Shown here in pieces: positions 36,655 through 42,689 of a stretch of 42,689 nucleotides of DNA. Source of the stretch: an uncultured Methanobrevibacter sp. Its GTDB lineage: Archaea > Methanobacteriota > Methanobacteria > Methanobacteriales > Methanobacteriaceae. The notes under the pieces are model-generated. The model saw only the letters and a list, made by a program, of their open reading frames with translations. It was not told the DNA's origin and did not search any database. How positions within the stretch are numbered: the stretch's first letter is position 1; each line of letters begins with the position of its first letter. The DNA is taken from the NCBI GenBank assembly GCA_902785855.1, contig CADAAJ010000019.1, positions 1 through 42,689 on the forward strand. The letters run 5' to 3'. The translations under genes were made by a program, and so were the position numbers.

Positions 36655-37890
36655 ATGAATGTTGTTAATAAGAATTTAGAAGTTAGGATTTATCCATCTA
36701 AAGTGGATAAGAATGATAAAGGTGAAAAGATTGCTAGTTTGGATAGTATTTTGTCTAATATTGGTATTTCTAGATTTATCTTTAACCAGGAACTGGCTTT
36801 TATTAATAATTTCAGACGTTTATTAGTTGAAAATGGCTATGAAGACAGAGTAATTGTTAATAATTCATCTTGTAACTGTATTTTAAAGATGTTAAAAAAC
36901 GATTATTCTTTTATGGAAAAAGCCGAGTCCAGCAGCCGCCAACAATCACAAAGAGACATTATTACAGCATTCAAACGATACCATAATCCAAATTTAAAGT
37001 CCAATTATCCAAGATTTAAAAAAAAGAAAGACAATAAAGGATCATTTAGAATAATAAATAATAACAATAATATTCGCATTCAAAAGAATAAATATGGACA
37101 TGATAAAATAAAATTAGCCAAATTAGGATTAGTAAAATTTAAAACCAGCAAAAAATACAAAGAACTACTACACAAAGCAACAAACAAAAATGACCAAACA
37201 GCAAAAATCAACCACATAACCATTAAAAAAGAAAACAACAAATATTACGCTGTTTTTAACATAGAATGCATACACACACCACATAAAATAATAGGCCCAA
37301 AACAACAAATAGGAATAGATATCGGATGCGGAAAACTAGCTGTTCTTTCCAACAAACAAGAAATACCCAATCTTAATTTAACCAAAGAAACAGAAAAAAT
37401 CATCCACTATACTAAAATAATGAGCCACACCAGAAAAAACTCAAACAGATACCAAAAAGCAAAAAAACTCTACCAAAAATGGATGAAAAAACTAGTAAAC
37501 AAAAGAAACGACTACTATAACAAAATAACAAGTTATATTGTTCAAAATTCCTCTTTTATAGCAGTACAAAACGAAAACATCATCGTATGGAAAAAAAATA
37601 AACATCTATCACACAACTTACAATTAAACGCCCCACGAACATTCATGGACAAAATAGAATACAAATGCAAATGGAATAATGTTCCATTCATTAAAGTACC
37701 TAAAAAATTCCCATCAACACAAATATGCAGCAACTGCAAAAAACAAAACACCAATATAAAAGGAATACAAAACATAGGAATAAGAACATGGAAATGTCAA
37801 AAATGCAATACCATACATGATAGAGATATAAATGCAAGTATTAATATCTTAAATGAAGGATTAAAAATCGTTGGGACAACGATGCAGTAA
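36655..37890 (+). CDS. tnpB: TnpB RNA-guided nuclease (IS605 accessory protein)
   Basis: 411 residues. The N-terminal wedge/REC-like part begins NLEVRIYPSK. The RuvC-I Asp is D222 (IGIDIGCGKL), a zinc ribbon has C358/C361 (CSNC) and C381/C384 (CQKC), and the RuvC-III Asp is D391 (DRDINASINIL). The RuvC-II segment reads FIAVQNENIIVW: the usual E-D-L position holds Gln, with the only nearby Glu two residues later (E307). TnpB proteins with displaced catalytic Glu are known, so it may still be active. The frame opens at 36628, but GGTGAT at ~36638 and the conserved N-terminus favour the ATG at 36655. No frameshift or stop is seen; the gene looks intact. Confidence 0.88.
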   Translation: MNVVNKNLEVRIYPSKVDKNDKGEKIASLDSILSNIGISRFIFNQELAFINNFRRLLVENGYEDRVIVNNSSCNCILKMLKNDYSFMEKAESSSRQQSQRDIITAFKRYHNPNLKSNYPRFKKKKDNKGSFRIINNNNNIRIQKNKYGHDKIKLAKLGLVKFKTSKKYKELLHKATNKNDQTAKINHITIKKENNKYYAVFNIECIHTPHKIIGPKQQIGIDIGCGKLAVLSNKQEIPNLNLTKETEKIIHYTKIMSHTRKNSNRYQKAKKLYQKWMKKLVNKRNDYYNKITSYIVQNSSFIAVQNENIIVWKKNKHLSHNLQLNAPRTFMDKIEYKCKWNNVPFIKVPKKFPSTQICSNCKKQNTNIKGIQNIGIRTWKCQKCNTIHDRDINASINILNEGLKIVGTTMQ

Positions 37891-37964
37891 AAAATTCCAA
37901 GAAAACATACTATAATTTTTTTTGGTTTGCGAATCCCCGTCGTCTACACGGCGGGGAGGTTCAA
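37891..37964 (+). ncRNA. Putative omega-RNA (guide RNA scaffold) 3' part at the IS right end
   Basis: In characterised TnpB systems the guide RNA is transcribed through the 3' end of tnpB and the element's right end, and the guide is the first ~16-20 nt of flanking DNA. Here the 3' scaffold would end with the CCCCGTCG/TCTACA/CGGCGGGG hairpin and GTTCAA. The guide would then begin at 37965 with TGGACTGTTCGGAAAT. The 5' end is undetermined and probably lies inside tnpB. The hairpin is seen; its role is inferred from the family. Confidence 0.5.
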
Positions 37965-38133
37965 TGGACTGTTCGGAAATATCGAACCGTTAAAAAATGT
38001 TTTTTGTTTGAAATGAATCTTTCCTAATGAAGTATTCAAAAATATATTCCATAATTATATATCAAATAAAAATCAAAACATAATCATACTGAAAGTTGGG
38101 AAAAATATACTATTATTTTATAGGATTTAAAAA

Positions 38134-39207
38134 ATGAATTTTCTAGCAGATAAAAAAGTTAATACTGGAAGACAAAAGGAGTTAGATATTGCAAAAGCAT
38201 TGGCAATCATTTTCATGATTTTTTGTCATGTAATAGTTTTTGCATCTTTTTCTAACATTTCAATTAGTCCAGGATTTGAAATGATTTTAAATCAGACTGC
38301 AGCAATCATTGCTGCACCTGTTTTCATGTTTTGTATGGGAATAGGCATTGTTTTCTCAAGACATAATCAATATAACATTCTCATTAAAAAAGGCGTGAAA
38401 TTATTGTTGCTTGGATATTTTGTAAATATTGGAGCACAAATACTCCCAAATGTTTTAGACAATATGTTAAACATGTCCAATACTCCAATTACAATATTGT
38501 CATTGTTTAAGGTCGATATTTTAATATTTGCTGGAATTGCATTCATACTTATTGGAATTCTTAAACTATTTAATATTTCTAATAAAAAAATGTTGATTCT
38601 GGCAATTGTATTTTCTATAATCGGAAGTTTTGTATGCTTTGTTGATTTTAATAATATCTTCTTAAATTATTTCTTCGGATATTTTATAGGAACCATTCTT
38701 CACCAATGTACCGCATTTCCATTATTCAATTGGTTTATCTTTCCAGTAGCAGGTATGGTTTATGGAAGTTATTTCATTAGAGTCAAAGACAAATCCCAGT
38801 TCTTTAAATTATGGCCTGTATTTTTAATTATTCCATTAATATTTATTCTTTGTAATTTATCCCCCTCACCCGCAGGATCTATCTCCGATAATGCACATGC
38901 ATATTTTATCACAACCCTTGATGCAATAGTACGTATAATTTTAATTCACGGTTTATTAGGTTTTTGTTGGAATATATCTAAATTTCTACCAGACCTACTC
39001 ATTAATGGATTTACAATGTTAAGTAAACACGTAACTGGAATTTATGTTGCTCAATGGTATTTTATCCCATTATTCATGACTTTTATCGAGTACTTTTATA
39101 AAGGCTTTGTATTCACTGATTTATCCATTACATTAATTAGCATATTTATATTAGGGATATCGACTCTTGCTGCACTTTTATATAGTAAATATAAACCAAC
39201 AAAATAG
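38134..39207 (+). CDS. Acyltransferase-3 / DUF1624-like multi-pass membrane acyltransferase
   Basis: 357 residues with about ten hydrophobic helices. The N-terminus RQKELDIAKALAIIFMIFCHVIVF carries the conserved (R/K)xxxLDxxKxxAIxxMxxxH signature of membrane acyltransferases (acyltransferase-3 and the related DUF1624/HGSNAT group), the His probably being catalytic. Such enzymes transfer acetyl or other acyl groups to surface glycans across the membrane. AGGATTT precedes the ATG. The gene is flanked on both sides by inverted copies of an IS605-type right end (37906-37964 and 39271-39326), which suggests a mobile history. The acceptor is unknown; cell-wall or surface polysaccharide modification is inferred. 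Confidence 0.83.
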   Translation: MNFLADKKVNTGRQKELDIAKALAIIFMIFCHVIVFASFSNISISPGFEMILNQTAAIIAAPVFMFCMGIGIVFSRHNQYNILIKKGVKLLLLGYFVNIGAQILPNVLDNMLNMSNTPITILSLFKVDILIFAGIAFILIGILKLFNISNKKMLILAIVFSIIGSFVCFVDFNNIFLNYFFGYFIGTILHQCTAFPLFNWFIFPVAGMVYGSYFIRVKDKSQFFKLWPVFLIIPLIFILCNLSPSPAGSISDNAHAYFITTLDAIVRIILIHGLLGFCWNISKFLPDLLINGFTMLSKHVTGIYVAQWYFIPLFMTFIEYFYKGFVFTDLSITLISIFILGISTLAALLYSKYKPTK

Positions 39208-39270
39208 AAAATGCCACAGGATGAAATTTACGAGAAATTTTGAATTATCCCTTTTGATAGTTTCCATTAA

Positions 39271-39326
39271 TTGAACCTTTCGCCGTGTAGACGAAGGGGA
39301 TTCGCAAACCAAAAAATTATAGTATG
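39271..39326 (-). repeat. Decayed IS605-type right-end copy, inverted
   Basis: Read on the minus strand this matches the right end at 37906-37964 almost base for base: CATACTATAATT, a T-run, GGTTTGCGAATCCCC, TCGTCTACACGGCG and GGTTCAA. The TCTACA loop is kept, but the stem no longer pairs fully (CCCCTTCG against CGGCGAAA). No left end or tnpB accompanies it, so it is a solitary relic. Confidence 0.75.
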
Positions 39327-39335
39327 ATTAGATGA

Positions 39336-39658
39336 CCTGCCAAAAAAATCAAAGCATTAATAAAAAACTTGTCCAAATACTTGGATAAATCAATACAACA
39401 CACAATAAACCATAAAATTTCAAATACAAATAATTTAATTGAAGGATTTTTAAAATAACTCCTCCTGAAAAATTAAAAGGATATTCAAAACATAGAGATG
39501 TTTATTTATCAGAATACACTCAACAACATCAGGTGAATAAATCGATACGTAATCATCAGCAAAAACTAAGCATCAGTATCAAATCGTACACAGCATTATA
39601 TACAATAGAACACAACCTAAAAAGAATATACAATGAAATAAATAGAAAAAGCAACTAA
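39336..39658 (+). pseudogene. Frameshifted C-terminal fragment of a DDE-type transposase
   Basis: The first frame reads PAKKIKALIKNLSKYLDKSI...SNTNNLIEGFLK and meets a stop at 39456. The adjacent frame continues ITPPEKLKGYSKHRDVYLSEY...LYTIEHNLKRIYNEINRKSN to a TAA at 39656. The NNLIEGFLK...PPEKLK pattern and basic tail resemble C-termini of methanogen DDE transposases; the exact IS family is not assigned. There is no start, an internal frameshift and a missing N-terminus, so it is dead. A C7 run follows near 39669. Confidence 0.6.
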
Positions 39659-39762
39659 AATTTGAGTCCCTTCCCCCCCTTTTAAAAAAAAAACATTAAA
39701 TCGTTTTCAAAAATATAATTTTATCAAAAAATATTTTATGATATTTTCACTAAAATAATAAT

Positions 39763-41760
39763 ATGAAGAAATTCTTGAAGTATGTGTTAAGACCACATTG
39801 GAAACTTATTATCATTATAATTATATTGTCAGGATTTCAAACTTATTTTCAACTAGAAATCATTGATTTGTTTAATTCTGCTCTAAATTGTGTTAAACAA
39901 GAAAATATGGATTTGATTTTAAACATTGGGGAGGCAATGTTAGTTTACACAATGCTGTCAATGATTTGTATGCTGATTATTTCAGTAATTGCAACCAATG
40001 TATCTGCAAATTGTGCTTATGAAACCCGTAGAAATATTTTTCATATTCTGATGAATTTACCTTCTGAGGAGGTAGGCAAGTTTAAAATTACTGGCCTGAT
40101 GTCTAGAACTGCACGAGGTGTTTATACAGAACAGGGATTCATTGAAATGCTTTTAAAGAATGTTTTATTAATTCCTTTTGTAATAACTGGAATTACTATT
40201 TTGATTTTATTCATTCATATTCATTTTGCATTGATATTTGTTGCAGCCAATGCATTAATTTTTATAATTCTATTCTTTAAGATGAAAAAAGTTGTTGAAC
40301 TATATTTCAAAGCTAAAAAAACATATGGAAGAATAAATTCATTGTTTTTGGAAAGAATAACCGAAGTGAAAAATAATATTAAACATTCAAATAAAGAAGA
40401 TTTCAAGGACGCATGTGATGATTCCTATGACAAGAACATCAAATACCAATTAAACCAATATTATATTGCTCCAATCTTGTTTCTGATTTTGGATGGAATC
40501 ATACTAATTTTAATGGCAATGATTAGTTTAGGATATTCAATATGCATTGACACTGTGAATATTGTTGATTCAGTAGTTATTATCCAATATCTTGTGTATT
40601 TTGTAACAACATTGGCCTTCGTTCCAAAACTAATTTATAAATTTCCAAAGGCCTATGCTACTTCAGTACGTATTGAAGAAGTATTGGTTTTGGAAGATAA
40701 GATAGACACCAAAATTAAGAATAAAAAAATCAATTTTAAGAAATTTGAATTTAAAAATAGAAAATCCAGAAATTCTAGAAAAATCAGCAATATAGATAGA
40801 AGAGAAACCCGAAAAAAATTTGGGCTTTTATTATCAAACTACCGCTTTAAATTTATCTTTTCATTTATATTACTTACGATTTCAACATTATGTATAGTTT
40901 ATGCCCCAAAGGTTGTCGGAAACATTGTTAACCTATTTACCAATGGAAATACTGTTGTTGAACATGAAGTTATATTTACAAACATTCTCTTATTGGCCAT
41001 TTTGTATATTGTAGGTTATCTATTGCAGGCATATTCTAATAGGATTATGATATTTATCGCTGAAAAGATAACTTATAACCTAAGAATTCAAATGTATGAT
41101 AAGTTAAAAAACTCAAAGATAATTAATGAAAAGTCTGAAGGTAATATTTTAAGCAGAATAAATAATGATTTGGTAAATGTTAGGGATTTCATTATGGTTC
41201 ATGCTTCAGAAATTTTCGCACAACTTTTAAGCATTACTCTAGTACTTATATTAATCTGGACAACTGACTGGAGATTGAGCATAATTTATTTCATCGCAGT
41301 CCCAATATATGCTATCTGCTTTTATCATTTTGATGCCAACTCAAAGAAATCTTATGAAGTTCATCAAGAGCTCCTAGGAAATCTAATGGGATTTAAAAGA
41401 GATTGCCTTGAAAATCATGAATTGATTAGATTAAAAAATCAACAGGAAAATGTTGAAAGTGACTTTAAAACTATTAATTTTGAAATTAAAAACAAATATA
41501 CCTCATCACGATATCATTCCGGATTAATGTCACCACTTGCAACTTTCTTAACAAATTTGCGTAATATCATAGTGTACATCTGCGGCATCTATCTTTTGAT
41601 GAATGGTGAAATTCAGTTAGGTACCTTATTGACGATTATCATTTATGGAAAATTATTGACAACACCTATTAAAAAATTGACTGCATCATTAACTTCTGTT
41701 CAAACATCATATTCAAGTGTTAAACGTGTTTTTGAAGTTATTGAAAACTATGATGAATAA
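39763..41760 (+). CDS. Tandem ABC-exporter transmembrane domains without nucleotide-binding domains
   Basis: 665 residues. Residues ~1-310 form one type IV ABC exporter membrane domain (YETRRNIFHILMNLP, then a cytoplasmic coupling region) ending SVRIEEVLVLED. Residues ~354-662 form a second (EKITYNLRIQMYDKLKNSKI; RINNDLVNVRDF; SYSSVKRVFEVIENYDE), each with about six helices. ATPase domains normally follow each of these ends, but there is no Walker A, signature motif or Walker B. The first is replaced by a 40-residue basic linker (312-351) that begins like an ATPase domain (FEFKN) and breaks off; the second ends at the domain boundary with a stop. No ATPase gene is nearby. It may be a remnant of two fused half-transporters or a repurposed membrane protein; 665 open codons favour selection. 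Confidence 0.85.
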   Translation: MKKFLKYVLRPHWKLIIIIIILSGFQTYFQLEIIDLFNSALNCVKQENMDLILNIGEAMLVYTMLSMICMLIISVIATNVSANCAYETRRNIFHILMNLPSEEVGKFKITGLMSRTARGVYTEQGFIEMLLKNVLLIPFVITGITILILFIHIHFALIFVAANALIFIILFFKMKKVVELYFKAKKTYGRINSLFLERITEVKNNIKHSNKEDFKDACDDSYDKNIKYQLNQYYIAPILFLILDGIILILMAMISLGYSICIDTVNIVDSVVIIQYLVYFVTTLAFVPKLIYKFPKAYATSVRIEEVLVLEDKIDTKIKNKKINFKKFEFKNRKSRNSRKISNIDRRETRKKFGLLLSNYRFKFIFSFILLTISTLCIVYAPKVVGNIVNLFTNGNTVVEHEVIFTNILLLAILYIVGYLLQAYSNRIMIFIAEKITYNLRIQMYDKLKNSKIINEKSEGNILSRINNDLVNVRDFIMVHASEIFAQLLSITLVLILIWTTDWRLSIIYFIAVPIYAICFYHFDANSKKSYEVHQELLGNLMGFKRDCLENHELIRLKNQQENVESDFKTINFEIKNKYTSSRYHSGLMSPLATFLTNLRNIIVYICGIYLLMNGEIQLGTLLTIIIYGKLLTTPIKKLTASLTSVQTSYSSVKRVFEVIENYDE

Positions 41761-41791
41761 TAATATTCAAAAACCAAAAAAAGAAAATTAA

Positions 41792-41811
41792 AAGAGATTA
41801 TATAATCTCTT
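41792..41811. terminator. Palindromic terminator shared by the ABC-TMD gene and the adhesin remnant
   Basis: AAGAGATTATATAATCTCTT is a perfect 20-bp palindrome with T-rich sequence on both sides (TTTTAATTTTCTTTTTTT on the minus strand; TCTATTTTT on the plus strand). It sits where the minus-strand adhesin stop codon would have been, like the hairpins of the intact adhesins. Confidence 0.5.
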
Positions 41812-41814
41812 CTA

Positions 41815-42271
41815 TTTTTAACTGTTAATTTTACATTAACTGCTGCCTTGTTGAAGAATTTGTTTCCAGCAAATGTAATTGTTGCTTGATGTTTACCCTT
41901 TTGGTTAATTTTTTAAAGGTTGAATTTAGCTTTACAATTTTTAGTGTTTGAGGCATATTTTTTACCTTTAACATTTAAGGTAACTTTAACTTTGTTGATT
42001 ACCTTTTCAGATTTTGATTTAATGGTTACAGTGTATTTTTTAGATTTTTTGACTTTGAATACTTTCTTTTTAGCAGCAAATTTACTTGTTTCCTTGATGA
42101 TTTTGATGGTTGCAGTTGCACCGGATGCCTTGTATGCATCATCGCCTGCAAAAATGACTGTAACTTTTAAAGATTCTGTTTTTGTTGCTTTCAATGTAAT
42201 GTTACAACAACCTGATCGTTGATGGATGCCTTGTAGGTAGCACCATTGAAGTTGATTGTAATTCTCTGGTT
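41815..42271 (-). pseudogene. C-terminal remnant of an adhesin-like protein
   Basis: On the minus strand the fragments read, in order, NQRITINFNGATYKASINDQ; then, after a 5-nt duplication that shifts the frame, ATKTESLKVTVIFAGDDAYK, SGATATIKIIKE and the Lys-rich FAAKKKVFKVKKSKKYTVTI stretch. After another frameshift they continue KGKHQATITFAGNKFFNKAAVNVKLTVK, the usual end of methanogen adhesin-like proteins. The longest uninterrupted piece is 93 codons (41913-42194). Several frameshifts, no N-terminus and a lost stop make it a relic of a third adhesin gene, of a different subtype from copies A and B. Confidence 0.75.
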
Positions 42272-42592
42272 ACAACATCAAAAGAGCTTATCAATACATC
42301 AGGGCTTGCAGTATTAACTATTTATCTAAATGGGAATGATTATCCATGTATACTGGTGTAAAGATGAATTCAAACATTAAAATTTTCCTTTTTTCTTTTT
42401 AATAACTACTTTTAACAAATAATTAATCAATGACAGTCAATAATTATCCCATAACAATTAATACAAACAAAACTCGATATTACATCTAAAATCAGTGAAG
42501 TAATTGATGTTGAAAATGGAATAATCTCCATTTTTTCAAAGCATTCCACATCTACCATTGTTTTCAATGAAAACGAATCATGCCTATTGAAA
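41842..42592. repeat. Long dispersed repeat, copy 2 (fuller copy)
   Basis: 751 bp matching 35361-35814 in direct orientation, with an extra ~295 bp (41903-42197) holding most of the adhesin remnant. Shared landmarks in order include CTGCCTTGTTGAAG, AATGTTACAACAACC, GATGCCTTGTAGGTA, ATCCATGTATACTGGTGTAA and AAAGCATTCCACATC. Beyond the shared part, copy 2 continues into a transposase fragment and copy 1 into unrelated AT-rich DNA. Confidence 0.75.
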
Positions 42593-42689
42593 GATACATA
42601 TATGCAATGTCAGTACGTGTTTTTCTTTCAATTTCTCTTGAAGATAATCCACCATCGAAAACACTCATTAAAATGAGCCTGAGCAATAA
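42593..42689 (-). pseudogene. N-terminal fragment of an IS1182/IS5-like transposase (window edge)
   Basis: On the minus strand LLLRLILMSVFDGGLSSREI continues ERKTRTDIAYMYLS, the signature of the DUF772 N-terminal domain of IS1182-type transposases (two helices before the DDE core). Downstream of YMYLS the frame degenerates within the dispersed repeat, so the C-terminal catalytic part is absent here. The true N-terminus lies beyond the window. Confidence 0.65.

Larger units (their letters stand above)
36314..37964 (+). mobile_element. TnpB-only IS200/IS605 (IS1341-type) element
   Basis: About 1,651 bp. The left end begins GCAAGAA with a hairpin built on GACCT/AGGTC (36322-36343) and ATGAATTGCA. 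The right end has GAATCC, stem CCCCGTCG (37935-37942), loop TCTACA, stem CGGCGGGG (37949-37956, one G-T wobble) and ends GTTCAA at 37964. There are no terminal inverted repeats or target duplications, as expected for this family. It carries tnpB only; no TnpA (Y1 transposase) gene is in the window, so movement would need TnpA in trans. The 340 bp before tnpB are T-rich with no supported gene. A miniature relative lies at 24986-25203 and a decayed right end at 39271-39326. Confidence 0.8.

Noticed and set aside
41920-42222. 100-codon plus-strand ORF
   Set aside because: Antisense to the Lys-rich adhesin relic; its Leu/Phe-rich translation is the mirror of Lys codons.
1-42689. tRNA, rRNA or other stable RNA genes
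   Set aside because: Intergenic regions were read on both strands and no cloverleaf or GC-rich stable RNA stretch typical of this AT-rich genome was seen.

Overview
The window is AT-rich archaeal DNA from a methanogen of the order Methanobacteriales, most likely a Methanobrevibacter close to M. smithii. Archaea-type information genes (MCM helicase, aIF2 beta, NMD3, Lhr helicase), PurP, AGGTGAT-type ribosome binding sites, TATA boxes and long pseudomurein-associated adhesin-like proteins with Lys-rich C-termini all point there. The genus call rests on gene content and recognised protein families; no alignment was run.

Positions 1-21.4 kb are an ordinary, densely packed core. They carry a nitrilase-superfamily hydrolase, a HEAT-repeat protein, an Lhr-type helicase with two small membrane proteins, PurP (purine synthesis), a YfcE-like phosphodiesterase with RlmE, the MCM replicative helicase, a polyferredoxin-like membrane protein, a translation cluster (aIF2 beta, NMD3, TyrRS, small ORF), thymidylate kinase, two overlapping U32-family proteins and a MutS-like ATPase. 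Genes are often adjacent or convergent with shared hairpin terminators.

From 21.4 kb to the end the character changes to accessory, surface-oriented and transposon-scarred DNA. It holds a decayed flavoprotein gene, a DHA2 multidrug transporter behind an operator-like inverted repeat, a DUF4013 membrane protein, and a miniature IS200/IS605-type element. Next come two tandem ~1,060-residue secreted proteins (beta-helix plus papain-like peptidase plus Ig-like plus Lys-rich module). A 48-codon ORF with two SAM methyltransferases lies behind a perfect 16-bp palindrome, followed by an exported Ppx/GppA-like protein. Then there is a TnpB-only IS element, an acyltransferase bracketed by inverted copies of that element's right end, and a double ABC-exporter membrane domain with no ATPase domains. 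Decayed adhesin and transposase debris is present twice, near 35.4 kb and 42 kb.

The most unusual items are the ATPase-less tandem ABC transmembrane protein (39763-41760), the secreted and membrane-anchored Ppx/GppA homologue (33803-35146), the palindrome-controlled methyltransferase operon (31844-33545), and the RNA-guided-nuclease-type element with its non-autonomous relative, whose right-end hairpins differ in stem sequence but keep the same loop. No rRNA, tRNA or CRISPR array was seen.
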